Assembly: GCF_029933015.1 (NCBI RefSeq)
Contig: NZ_JAOZOZ010000024.1
Location: forward strand, 1 to 18,106
Source: Hydrogenimonas sp.
Lineage (GTDB): Bacteria > Campylobacterota > Campylobacteria > Campylobacterales > Hydrogenimonadaceae
Reading direction: 5' to 3'
Length of the DNA: 18,106 nt
Below are positions 7,023 through 14,362 of the stretch, one piece after another; the stretch's first letter is position 1; the number at the start of each line of letters is the position of its first letter. Below the pieces are notes generated by a model. That model did no database searches. It was not told where the DNA came from and worked only from the letters and a program-made list of their open reading frames with translations. The position numbers and the translations under genes were made by a program.

Positions 7023-7898
7023 TCAGGATTTGAGGGTTTCGAGGCGGTCGCGCTTGGTTCCGATATGGGTGATCTGCACACCGAAGTTGCCGTCGACGAT
7101 CACCACTTCGCCGTAGGCGATCACCTTGTCGTCGACCAGGATCTCGAGAGGGTCGTTGGCCAGCTGATCCAGCTCGATCACCGAGCCGATATCCATCGAC
7201 AGGACATCCTTCAGAAGCATCTTCTTGCTTCCGATTCTCACGCGCAGCGGCAGTTTGACATCGAGTATCAGGCCGATGTTTTTCATCTCCGACTCGTCGA
7301 TGGAGGCGAGGGGCTCACCGCATTCGTCCGCGGGTGCGGCGGCAGCGCTGTCCAAAGAAGGAGACGCGGCGGCCGTCGCTTTTGACCCATTGTCGAGCAG
7401 TCCCACGAGGTTTTCGTCCAGCAGCGTCATGAAGATACCGTTGACGGCTCCGAGGGAGAAGTTGTAGGCCAGAAGTGTGTGGAAACCGTCCAGGTCGATA
7501 TCTTCACCCTCCTGGAAAAAGCGGATATCCTCTACGTTGAACGTCAGATCGGGAAACTCTTTCTGTGCCTTCATCGCCGTCGAAAGGGCACCGAAGATGT
7601 TGGAGACGATCTCCTTGACCGCATCCATATCGTCGGCATCCATCGTCGGTTTGCTCTCCCCTTCGCCGCCGAGCATCATATCCGACAGCGCCGTTCCCAG
7701 TGTCGGCGACATGACGACGGCCATCTTTCCGTGCATATCGCCCTCCACGCCGATCGTCACCACCGCCATGGGCGCGATGATGTTGGAAAATTCGGTGATC
7801 TCCTCCCGGTTCTTGAAGGTCACTTCGGGGCGCTGCCCCGTCAGTCCCTCGATCGTCGCGGCCGTCTCACTGGCCAATAGTCCGATCCACTCAGCCAT
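7023..7898 (-). CDS. fliY: flagellar motor switch protein FliY
   Basis: FliY is a C-ring protein at the cytoplasmic base of the flagellar motor that helps set rotation direction. The 291 residues divide into a CheC-like N-terminal domain (about 30-165), an Ala/Ser-rich linker (about 172-200) and a C-terminal SpoA/FliN domain (about 205-285: LILDVKLPLRVRIG, then IGSVIELDQLANDPLEILV). In the CheC-like part the usual S/D-x3-E-x2-N phosphatase helix reads DAVKEIVSN, with an extra residue before N, so phosphatase activity on CheY-P is doubtful. The ATG at 7898 has a perfect AGGAGG six bases upstream, inside the end of fliM, which it overlaps by eight bases. FliY rather than plain FliN is typical of Campylobacterota. 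Confidence 0.93.
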   Translation of the reverse strand: MAEWIGLLASETAATIEGLTGQRPEVTFKNREEITEFSNIIAPMAVVTIGVEGDMHGKMAVVMSPTLGTALSDMMLGGEGESKPTMDADDMDAVKEIVSNIFGALSTAMKAQKEFPDLTFNVEDIRFFQEGEDIDLDGFHTLLAYNFSLGAVNGIFMTLLDENLVGLLDNGSKATAAASPSLDSAAAAPADECGEPLASIDESEMKNIGLILDVKLPLRVRIGSKKMLLKDVLSMDIGSVIELDQLANDPLEILVDDKVIAYGEVVIVDGNFGVQITHIGTKRDRLETLKS

Positions 7899-8970
7899 TG
7901 ACGACCTCCTCTTCATCGTTCAGCGTTCTCGCCAGCCGCAGCATCCGTTCCTGCTCGATCTCCTGCAGAATCTCTTTGACTTCGTCTTTTTCGTCGACGA
8001 TCAGCTCCGTCACCTCCAGGGATTTCCTGAAACGCCGCAGACCGATCTTCCCGATGAAACGATCCTTGCCGTCGGCATTGATGACCGCCGTGTCGTCGGC
8101 GGGCCTATCGAGACGGACGATGTCTCCCTTTTTGAGGCTCAGAAGCTCCTTGAGGCTCAGTTCGGCATCGCCGAGAAATGCGCTGACATTGACCCGTGCA
8201 CCGCCCACCAGGGCTTTGAGTTCCTTGTTGCGGCTCTTTTTCGCACTCGTTTCAGTGAGCATGAAGTCGCGGCTTCCCAGCTTGTTCAGGATCGATTCGA
8301 GGGTGATGACCGGATAGCAGATGTTCATCATGCCGCTGCTGTGGCCGATGACGATCTCCATGACGACCATGACGACGATCTCGTTCTGGGCGACGATCTG
8401 GATGACGTTGGGACTCGACTCCTTCGACTCGACGTTGGGGTAGATCTCGATGACCGGCGCCCACGCCTCCTTGAGGGTTCCCATGATGATCCGCAGGATC
8501 GAATCCATCAGGTTCAGCTCGATATCGGTGAACTCCCGGGTCGTCTCGTAGGGCTCGCCGGTACCGCCCAGCAGACGGTCGACCATCGGAAAGGCGATGG
8601 AGGGGTTGATCTCCAGGATGCCGCTGCCGTCGAGTGGTTTCATCGAGAAGACGTTGAAACTGGTGGGGCTGGGCAGACTCATCAGAAATTCGCCGTAGGT
8701 CATCTGATCCACCGAGTGCAGCTGGATCTCGACGATGGAGCGCATCACCGAAGAGATCTGTGAAGCCAGGGATCGCGCCATCTTGTCGTGGATGCCCCGA
8801 AACGCCCGCAGCTGTTCCTTGCTGACACGGTTGGGGCGCTTGAAGTCGTAGAGGGTGATCTGGCGCTGGTCGAAGACCTCCTCTTCGCTCTCCAGCGCCT
8901 CGGGGGTCCCTTCGTCCTCGACCGCTTCGAGGAGGGCGTCGATCTCTTCCTGGCTGAGTATGTCTGCCAT
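7891..8970 (-). CDS. fliM: flagellar motor switch protein FliM
   Basis: FliM is the switch protein that binds phosphorylated CheY and links the MS ring to the rest of the C-ring. The 359-residue length is normal. The N-terminal CheY-binding peptide is intact (DILSQEEIDALL, residues 3-14), followed by an acidic linker and the conserved YDFKRPNRVSKEQLRAF (41-57). The middle CheC-like domain includes LLGGTGEP, and the C terminus is a SpoA domain (about 275-345). The start has AGGA seven bases upstream and lies four bases after the fliA stop. Order fliA-fliM-fliY with tiny spacings points to one transcript. Confidence 0.97.
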   Translation of the reverse strand: MADILSQEEIDALLEAVEDEGTPEALESEEEVFDQRQITLYDFKRPNRVSKEQLRAFRGIHDKMARSLASQISSVMRSIVEIQLHSVDQMTYGEFLMSLPSPTSFNVFSMKPLDGSGILEINPSIAFPMVDRLLGGTGEPYETTREFTDIELNLMDSILRIIMGTLKEAWAPVIEIYPNVESKESSPNVIQIVAQNEIVVMVVMEIVIGHSSGMMNICYPVITLESILNKLGSRDFMLTETSAKKSRNKELKALVGGARVNVSAFLGDAELSLKELLSLKKGDIVRLDRPADDTAVINADGKDRFIGKIGLRRFRKSLEVTELIVDEKDEVKEILQEIEQERMLRLARTLNDEEEVVNG

Positions 8971-8974
8971 CTTG

Positions 8975-9655
8975 CTATCCTATGCTGTCCCGGATTTTCG
9001 TGATGACACGCTTGTGCACCTGGGAGATTCTCGAGGGCGTGATGTCGAGGATTTCGGAAATCTCCTTGTAGGTCAGCTCCTCGAAGTAGTACATCTGCAT
9101 GATCATCTGGTCGCGCTTGGGCATCGTCGAGAGGACCTCCATGATCTTTTCGATCAGCTCCTCCTGCTCGATCTGGGAGAAGGTGTCCTTCTGCTCGCTC
9201 TCGAGCTGGTCGTCGAGCGGCAGGACGTTGTAGATCGCCGCGACCCGGCGCGCCTCCTTGATCTTCTGTTCATCCTCGTGGAGAATCTCGGCGATGTAGG
9301 CGTTTTCGGGCTCCACACCGTGCTCGTCCATATACTGCGAGATGATCTCGTCGATCATCTTGATCAGCTTGCGGTTGGCGCGGCTGACGATGTCCAGGGA
9401 CCTCAGATAGTCGAGCATCGCCCCGTAGACCCGGGTTTTGCCGTATCCCCAGAAGGAGTCGTTCTGGTTCTTGTCGTAGCGGCGCGCCAGCTTGATCAGT
9501 TCTTCGGCACCGATGCTGACCAGATCGTCGAACTCGATCGAACGCGGCAGGCGCTCTTTGAGACGGTACGCCATCGCTTTGACCGCGGGAAGATACTGGA
9601 CCGCGAGTTCGTCCTGATAGTGGCGGATCTGGTCGTCGTAACCTTTGACCATCAT
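8975..9655 (-). CDS. fliA: flagellar sigma factor FliA (sigma-28)
   Basis: FliA directs RNA polymerase to late flagellar genes and is normally held by the anti-sigma factor FlgM until the hook is complete. The 226 residues contain region 2 (EFDDLVSIGAEELIKLARRYD, about 41-61; SFWGYGKTRVYGAMLDYLRSLD, about 67-88) and a region 4 helix-turn-helix near the end (LTYKEISEILDITPSRISQVHKR). The ATG overlaps the stop of the preceding gene as ATGA, so translation is coupled to the membrane protein upstream. A second ATG follows immediately, so the true N terminus may be one residue shorter. No flgM is in the window. Confidence 0.96.
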   Translation of the reverse strand: MMVKGYDDQIRHYQDELAVQYLPAVKAMAYRLKERLPRSIEFDDLVSIGAEELIKLARRYDKNQNDSFWGYGKTRVYGAMLDYLRSLDIVSRANRKLIKMIDEIISQYMDEHGVEPENAYIAEILHEDEQKIKEARRVAAIYNVLPLDDQLESEQKDTFSQIEQEELIEKIMEVLSTMPKRDQMIMQMYYFEELTYKEISEILDITPSRISQVHKRVITKIRDSIG

Positions 9656-9987
9656 GCTCTTCTACTCTCTTTTCTTGCTCTCATCGGATTGTCGTCTTTT
9701 GAAAAAAATGCCTGGTTCGCATCGAGTTCCACTTCTCGCTGCAGCAGTTGGTTGTAGAAATAGTCGAGTTTTCTGTCATAAGCCTCTTTCTCGAAATGTA
9801 CTTTGCCGAATTCCATAAACCGGATATACAATGCGACGCTGATATGGGCCATCAGGTAGAAGAAGAGGGTCGAAAGAGCGACGACGGAGAGGATGTCGAA
9901 AGGATCGCTCTGCGTCATGAATCCAACCATCAGGCCGATGAAAAACCCGAATACCAGCCAAAAAGCGATAAAATTCTCTTCTCGCAT
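9652..9987 (-). CDS. conserved two-helix membrane protein of the flagellar cluster
   Basis: This 111-residue protein has two hydrophobic segments (about residues 6-24 and 32-54) followed by a charged tail of about 55 residues that is likely cytoplasmic (EKEAYDRKLDYFYNQLLQREVELDAN, then a basic end). I know of no function. By position it corresponds to C. jejuni Cj0062c and H. pylori HP1033, small membrane proteins between flhG and fliA. GAGG lies about seven bases before the ATG. Its stop overlaps the fliA start (ATGA), so it is co-translated with the sigma factor. Its constant place beside flhG and fliA suggests a link to flagellar assembly or its control, but that is inference from gene order only. 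Confidence 0.85.
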   Translation of the reverse strand: MREENFIAFWLVFGFFIGLMVGFMTQSDPFDILSVVALSTLFFYLMAHISVALYIRFMEFGKVHFEKEAYDRKLDYFYNQLLQREVELDANQAFFSKDDNPMRARKESRRA

Positions 9988-9998
9988 TCTATTACCTC

Positions 9999-10007
9999 AT
10001 TATACCA
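9999..10007 (-). promoter_or_regulatory. candidate extended -10 between flhG and the fliA block
   Basis: The minus strand reads TGG-TATAAT, a perfect extended -10, in the only real gap (64 bases) of the nine-gene flagellar and housekeeping run. A transcript from here would start about five bases before the next ATG and lose its GAGG ribosome site. It would therefore serve fliA, fliM and fliY better than the membrane protein. That awkward spacing lowers confidence. Confidence 0.35.
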
Positions 10008-10051
10008 AACCCGATCGTTCCTACGGATAAAGTCCGATCCGGTCCGCATCG

Positions 10052-10921
10052 TCAGAATTGTCCCAGCAGTCTCTTGAAGAAGGTCCCGATACCGCTCTCT
10101 TTCTGGCCTTCAAGCATTTTGTGTTCCTTTTTGCTTCCCAGTTGTGTCGCGACCGCTTCGATATCCCCCGCCGGACCGATATTGGCGAGTTCTTTGCAGA
10201 CCAGGACACGCTGCTTGACACTTCGGGCCACATAGGCGTCGCTGCGTACCGTACCCAGAAGCTCCAGCTCCAGCTCCCCGCCGATATTACCGGAGGCCAC
10301 TTTCTGGATCGTATCGAAGATCTTCTGCCCCTCCTTGGCGTTTTTCACCTGGTTGACGACCATCTTGATACGGTCTCTTATCTTGCTGATCACCTTGACC
10401 ATCGCGTAGGCGTCGGTGATGGCCGCCGGATCGGGCACCGTCACGACGATGACGTCGTCGGCCGCTCTGAGAAACATCTGGATCGTGTCGCCGATCCCCG
10501 CTCCCGTATCGATGATCAGAAAATCGAGATTCTCCAGCGTCTGGGCCTCGTCGAGGAAACGGCTGACGATCGTGGCGTCGGAAAACTTCAGGATCTCGTC
10601 CCCGCTCTCGCCGGGGATGAGCCAGAGATTCTCCTCCAGAGGCACGATGATCTCCTCGAAGGTCGCCTCCCCTTTGAGCACGTGGAGAATGTTCTTTTCC
10701 GCCCGGACGTTGAACATCACGTCCAGATTCGCCAGGCCGATATCGGCATCCATGATGCCCACTTTGAAACCCTTTTGGGAGAGGACATAGGCGATGTTGG
10801 CACTCAGGGTGCTTTTGCCCACACCCCCCTTCCCGCTCGTGATGGCGACGACACGTGTCGAACCGCCGTTGGGCTGGCGGCTGTCCACCAGCGCTTCGAG
10901 TCCTTTGGCCTGCGTACTCAT
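10052..10921 (-). CDS. flhG: flagellar number regulator FlhG (MinD-like ATPase)
   Basis: FlhG (YlxH/FleN) is a ParA/MinD-type ATPase that limits flagellar number and stimulates the GTPase activity of FlhF at the membrane. The 289 residues have the deviant Walker A SGKGGVGKST (29-38), the MinD-like DADIGLANLD (58-67) and IDTGAGIGD. The N-terminal TQAKGLEALV matches the DQAxxLR-type FlhF-activating motif, which supports the start at 10921. The ATG overlaps the flhF stop as ATGA. The short C terminus ends in FFKRLLGQF, which may be the amphipathic membrane-binding helix seen in MinD-like proteins. In Campylobacterota FlhG also influences cell division placement; that is family knowledge, not visible here. 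Confidence 0.95.
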   Translation of the reverse strand: MSTQAKGLEALVDSRQPNGGSTRVVAITSGKGGVGKSTLSANIAYVLSQKGFKVGIMDADIGLANLDVMFNVRAEKNILHVLKGEATFEEIIVPLEENLWLIPGESGDEILKFSDATIVSRFLDEAQTLENLDFLIIDTGAGIGDTIQMFLRAADDVIVVTVPDPAAITDAYAMVKVISKIRDRIKMVVNQVKNAKEGQKIFDTIQKVASGNIGGELELELLGTVRSDAYVARSVKQRVLVCKELANIGPAGDIEAVATQLGSKKEHKMLEGQKESGIGTFFKRLLGQF

Positions 10922-12225
10922 GCTCCGCCCTTTTTCGCTCTGCCTTCCATCAGAGACTCTACAAGATAGTCGCTGTCGGCACACATCAGATCGTCGGGAA
11001 CCTCCTGGCCCACCGAAAGATAGCTGATCGGTTTTTCGGTCTCGTAGACCAGCGAGAAGATGTTGCCGAATCCCCGCGTCTCGTCCAGTTTCGTGAAGAT
11101 CAGCGTATCGATCCCCAGGGGCGAGAAGTTGCGGTAGATCGCCCGCAGATCCTCCAGTTTCGTCGGCGCCCCCATGACGAGATTGACATCGATGCCCACT
11201 TCGTTGTTCGACGCCAGGAACTGCTGCAGTTTCTCGATCTTCTCCTTGTCGTACTGACTGCTTCCGACCGTGTCGATCAGGATGATATCCATATGCTGCA
11301 GTGTCTGGAGCGCCGTGATGAACTCCGGCGGGTCGACGACCGCCTCGATGCCGATGCGCATCATCTTCGCGTACTGCATCAGCTGCTCCACGGCGCCGAT
11401 ACGGTAGGTGTCGAGGGTGATGATGCCGACCTTGTACTTCTTTTCCATCAGATAGGCGTAGCGCGCCGCCAGTTTCGCCAGCGTCGTCGTCTTGCCCACC
11501 CCCGTGGGACCCACCAGCATCATGATCTTCTTCTGGGGCGGGACCAGGTCCTGCTCGAGACGCACAGGCACCATCTTGCGCAGCAGCGTCCTGAAATAGC
11601 GGCGCACCGTCTTGGAGGACATCCGCATCTGCAGCGGCATGTGCTCGAGCGTCAGCCGCATGATCTCGTCCAGATGCACGCTATCCATGCCGCTGGCTTT
11701 GGCGATCCGGTAGATCTCGGCGAACTCCGGAGGTATCGAACCGGAGAGGGGTTTCTTCTCCTCCCAGACCATGTTCTGGATCAGCTTCACTTTGTCGGCC
11801 AGTTTGAAGAGTTCGCTTTTGATCGCCTTGAGCTCCTCCATCTCCTTTTTCGCATCCTCCGTCGTGACCGGCTCCTCCTTGATCTCGAACTTCGCTTTCC
11901 GGGAGGGTTCGGGCCGGGTCACATTGGCGATTTCGGAGATCTGGCGGGCCGCTTCGGAGATGTTGACCAGCACCTCTTCGGGATTTTCCATCATCTTCTC
12001 GTCCATCCTCCTTTTCGACCCGCCGGCGGTGGCCGCTTCTTTCGCAGGGGTTTTCTTCGGAGGCGTATCCTCGATGGCGACGACCACTTCGTAGAGGGCC
12101 GGCTGGGAGAGCGTCTTTTTGCGGATCTGCTTGGTGCTGACGACGAGGGCGTCCTCACCGCACTCCTTCTGGGCCGCCTTGAGCGCCTGGGCCGGTGTCG
12201 GTGCCGTGAAGGTCATCAATTTCAT
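10918..12225 (-). CDS. flhF: flagellar biosynthesis GTPase FlhF
   Basis: FlhF is an SRP-type GTPase that marks the pole for flagellar assembly. The 435 residues show the B domain at the N terminus, a variable charged region (about 55-130), the N domain (about 130-225) and the G domain: P-loop GPTGVGKTTT (239-248), DTYRIGAVEQL (272-282), TKLDE (379-383) and the closing GQEVPDDL (406-413). The G3 motif reads DTVGSSQYD (318-326) rather than the DTAGR usual for SRP GTPases. I think related forms occur in other Campylobacterota but cannot confirm it. ATGA overlaps join it to folK upstream and flhG downstream, so FlhF and FlhG are likely made in step. Confidence 0.96.
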   Translation of the reverse strand: MKLMTFTAPTPAQALKAAQKECGEDALVVSTKQIRKKTLSQPALYEVVVAIEDTPPKKTPAKEAATAGGSKRRMDEKMMENPEEVLVNISEAARQISEIANVTRPEPSRKAKFEIKEEPVTTEDAKKEMEELKAIKSELFKLADKVKLIQNMVWEEKKPLSGSIPPEFAEIYRIAKASGMDSVHLDEIMRLTLEHMPLQMRMSSKTVRRYFRTLLRKMVPVRLEQDLVPPQKKIMMLVGPTGVGKTTTLAKLAARYAYLMEKKYKVGIITLDTYRIGAVEQLMQYAKMMRIGIEAVVDPPEFITALQTLQHMDIILIDTVGSSQYDKEKIEKLQQFLASNNEVGIDVNLVMGAPTKLEDLRAIYRNFSPLGIDTLIFTKLDETRGFGNIFSLVYETEKPISYLSVGQEVPDDLMCADSDYLVESLMEGRAKKGGA

Positions 12226-12710
12226 CTATTCTCTTCCTTCATGAACATCAGGGGAATCATCACCGATTCACGTGTATGGAAATGGGGATGCGGCAGCTGA
12301 AGCCTCCATGTCCTCAAACGCAAACGATCATAAAATATTATATCCAAATCGAGCGTTCTCGGGGCGTTTTTGAAACTGCGCCTCCTTCCGAAACGCTTTT
12401 CGACCCACAGCAGATAGCGCAGCAGTTTCAGAGGGGAGAGATCGGTCTCTATCCGCATGGTCGCGTTGAAAAAATCGGGCTGGTCGGCGTAGCCGAAAGG
12501 CGGGTTCTTCAAAATCACGGAGGTCTCCGCCACCCTGACCAGACCGCCGCGCCGCAGATAGTCCACGACCCTGTCGAACCGCTTCACCACGTCGCCGAGA
12601 TTGCCCCCCACGCCGACGATGGCTTCGTGGCGGTACCCCCCACTCCCGAAGCGCCCCGGAAACCGCTTCGACGAAAGCAGCGAAAGTCCCTCTTTCATCG
12701 GTTTTGTCAC
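12222..12710 (-). CDS. folK: 6-hydroxymethyl-7,8-dihydropterin pyrophosphokinase (HPPK)
   Basis: FolK transfers pyrophosphate from ATP to 6-hydroxymethyl-dihydropterin in folate synthesis. The 162 residues include VGVGGNLGD (about 32-40), PPFGYADQPDFFNA (70-83) and the signature RSFKNAPRTLDLDIIFY (111-127), then LPHPHFHTR. There are about 27 residues before the usual start of the fold (SSKRFPGRFGSGGYRHEA); as I recall, Campylobacter FolK has a similar extension. The GTG start overlaps the upstream stop as GTGA; an ATG four codons later has no ribosome site. Its place between the M24 peptidase and flhF matches Helicobacter and Campylobacter gene order. Confidence 0.93.
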   Translation of the reverse strand: MTKPMKEGLSLLSSKRFPGRFGSGGYRHEAIVGVGGNLGDVVKRFDRVVDYLRRGGLVRVAETSVILKNPPFGYADQPDFFNATMRIETDLSPLKLLRYLLWVEKRFGRRRSFKNAPRTLDLDIIFYDRLRLRTWRLQLPHPHFHTRESVMIPLMFMKEENR

Positions 12711-13729
12711 AATATTTCCGCCCTCCCGTCGCGCATGACCACCATATCCTCGATCCGGATGCCGAACTCTCCGGGAAAATAGAGGCCCGGCTCGATCGTG
12801 AAGACCATGCCGTCTTCGACGACGGTCCGTCCGCGTGCCGAGATGTAGGGCATTTCGTGGATATCGAGCCCCACACCGTGCCCCGTGGAGTGGACGAAAT
12901 ATTTCCCCATACCGGCATCTTCGATCACCTCCCGGGCCAGCCGGTCGATCTGCGCCCCGGTCATGCCGCTGCGCGCCTTTTCGATGGCCGTGTCGTGGGC
13001 TTTGCGTACCAGATCGTAGGCTTTCTGGATCTTAGGCGAAGCGAACCTCTGATCGTCACCGAAATCGACCCCCTCTTTCACGAAGACGGTGCGCGTCCTG
13101 TCGGAGCAGTAGCGCCGGTACTTGAGTCCCGCGTCCACCAGAAGCAGATCGCCCTTTTTCATGACGACGTCGGTCGGCAGGGCGTGGGGTTTGGCGGCGT
13201 TGGCGTTGATCGCCACGATCGGATCGAAACTCAGATCGTATTCGCCGTAGTGGCTCATGGCCGATTTCATTTCGAAATGGAGCCGCTTTTCCCGCTTGTC
13301 GAGTCCCGAAAGGTTGAGATAGCGCGCGAAGATATCGAACCCTTCCCTTCCGAGCTCGGCCGCTCTTTTGAGCAGGGCGATCTCCTCCCCGCTCTTGATC
13401 ATCCGTTTCTGATGCGAAAAATCGGGCATGGGCGCGAAATGGACGTGGGGGAGCTTCTCCTCCAGCATCTTCAGCGCCTGGACGCTCCAATCTTTCGGAT
13501 CAAAAACGACCCGTTTCACGCCGCGGCCCCGCAGAAAGGAGCGGGCCGCTTTGAAGAGGTCGGAGGCTTCCACGACGGATGCGCCGCGGACCTGCTCTTT
13601 GGCTTCGACGGTGTAGCGGCTGTCGGTGATGAGCCACGCTTCGCTTCCGAGACGAAGGTAGAGGGCGTTGTCGCTGCTGTAGCCGCACTCGTAGTAGATG
13701 GCGTTTTCGTCCCGGAGAATGTAGTTCAT
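12707..13729 (-). CDS. pepQ: M24 metallopeptidase (Xaa-Pro peptidase, PepQ/PepP type)
   Basis: This cytoplasmic two-metal peptidase probably removes residues next to proline from peptides. The 340 residues have an N-terminal creatinase-like domain (about 1-105) and a C-terminal pita-bread domain. All five metal ligands are visible: D199 (VDAG), D210 (CSDRTRT), H284 (HSTGHGVGLDIHE), E313 (TIEPGLY) and E327 (RIEDM). It begins two bases after aroQ, and its stop overlaps the folK start. Whether it is an aminopeptidase P or a dipeptidase cannot be settled from sequence; the symbol follows the Helicobacter naming of the equivalent gene. Confidence 0.88.
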   Translation of the reverse strand: MNYILRDENAIYYECGYSSDNALYLRLGSEAWLITDSRYTVEAKEQVRGASVVEASDLFKAARSFLRGRGVKRVVFDPKDWSVQALKMLEEKLPHVHFAPMPDFSHQKRMIKSGEEIALLKRAAELGREGFDIFARYLNLSGLDKREKRLHFEMKSAMSHYGEYDLSFDPIVAINANAAKPHALPTDVVMKKGDLLLVDAGLKYRRYCSDRTRTVFVKEGVDFGDDQRFASPKIQKAYDLVRKAHDTAIEKARSGMTGAQIDRLAREVIEDAGMGKYFVHSTGHGVGLDIHEMPYISARGRTVVEDGMVFTIEPGLYFPGEFGIRIEDMVVMRDGRAEIL

Positions 13730-13731
13730 CG

Positions 13732-14214
13732 TCAGCCCTGCTGCGCCTGCTGCTGTTTCTGCATCTCTTTCATCGCCTTGATCTCGTTGAGGATCTGCAT
13801 CATCGCGACCATCGCGAGATGGTAGCTGAAGGGGCCGAAACCGCTGATCTGACCCGCGCAGACCGGCGCGATGAGACTCTTGTGGCGGAACTCCTCCCGC
13901 GCGTGGATGTTGGAGATGTGGACTTCCACCGTGGGGATGGCCACCGCCGCCACCGCGTCGCGGATGGCGATGGAGGTGTGGGTATATGCCGCCGGGTTGA
14001 TGATGATGCCGTCGGCGTCACCCAGACACTCCTGGATCTTGTCCACCAGCTCCCCCTCGAGGTTGCTCTGGAAAAACTCGATCTCCACACCGTTTTGCTG
14101 GGCGAACGCCCGCATCTGCTCGTGGATCTGCTCCAGCTTCATCGGTCCGTAGACGTTCTGTTCCCGGACCCCCAGCATATTGAGGTTGGGTCCCTGGATC
14201 ACCATGATTTTCAT
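13732..14214 (-). CDS. aroQ: type II 3-dehydroquinate dehydratase
   Basis: AroQ converts 3-dehydroquinate to 3-dehydroshikimate in the chorismate pathway. The 160 residues include [16 protein letters not shown] (8-23) with the catalytic arginine and tyrosine (R17, Y22), [10 protein letters not shown] (72-81), [17 protein letters not shown] (97-113) with H99 and R110, and the core ends around residue 148. The last dozen residues are glutamine-rich ([12 protein letters not shown]), an extra tail beyond the usual 145-150 residues. AAAGGA lies about eight bases before the ATG. It is the first gene of the minus-strand flagellar and housekeeping run and diverges from the amidohydrolase gene. Confidence 0.96.
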   Translation of the reverse strand: MKIMVIQGPNLNMLGVREQNVYGPMKLEQIHEQMRAFAQQNGVEIEFFQSNLEGELVDKIQECLGDADGIIINPAAYTHTSIAIRDAVAAVAIPTVEVHISNIHAREEFRHKSLIAPVCAGQISGFGPFSYHLAMVAMMQILNEIKAMKEMQKQQQAQQG

Positions 14215-14246
14215 CTCTTTTCCTTTAAAACGATTTTTAATGAGAG

Positions 14247-14252
14247 ATTTTA
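14247..14252 (-). promoter_or_regulatory. candidate -10 for aroQ and the downstream flagellar run
   Basis: The minus strand reads TAAAAT 33 bases before the aroQ ATG, giving a leader of about 26 bases with AAAGGA in it. No -35 is evident. This is the only AT-rich spot upstream of the run, so it probably drives at least aroQ through flhG. Confidence 0.4.
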
Positions 14253-14260
14253 TCTAGTTT

Positions 14261-14269
14261 TGTCATAAT
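14261..14269 (+). promoter_or_regulatory. candidate extended -10 for the amidohydrolase gene
   Basis: The plus strand reads TGT-CATAAT, an extended -10, back to back with the aroQ promoter candidate. The leader to the GTG start would be about 87 bases. I see no riboswitch-like structure in it by eye. Confidence 0.35.
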
Positions 14270-14362
14270 CTTGGCTAAATGTGGTGAAAGATGGGCGGCG
14301 AAGCGTCGGAAGATCCCCCGGCGGCTCCCGTCGGCCGGACCATCCCACACAAAGGAGCGTAT

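Noticed and set aside
14291..14362. Longer amidohydrolase N terminus starting near 14291
   Set aside because: The added residues are proline- and glycine-rich, lack a ribosome site, and are replaced by a well-spaced AAAGGAG before the GTG at 14363.
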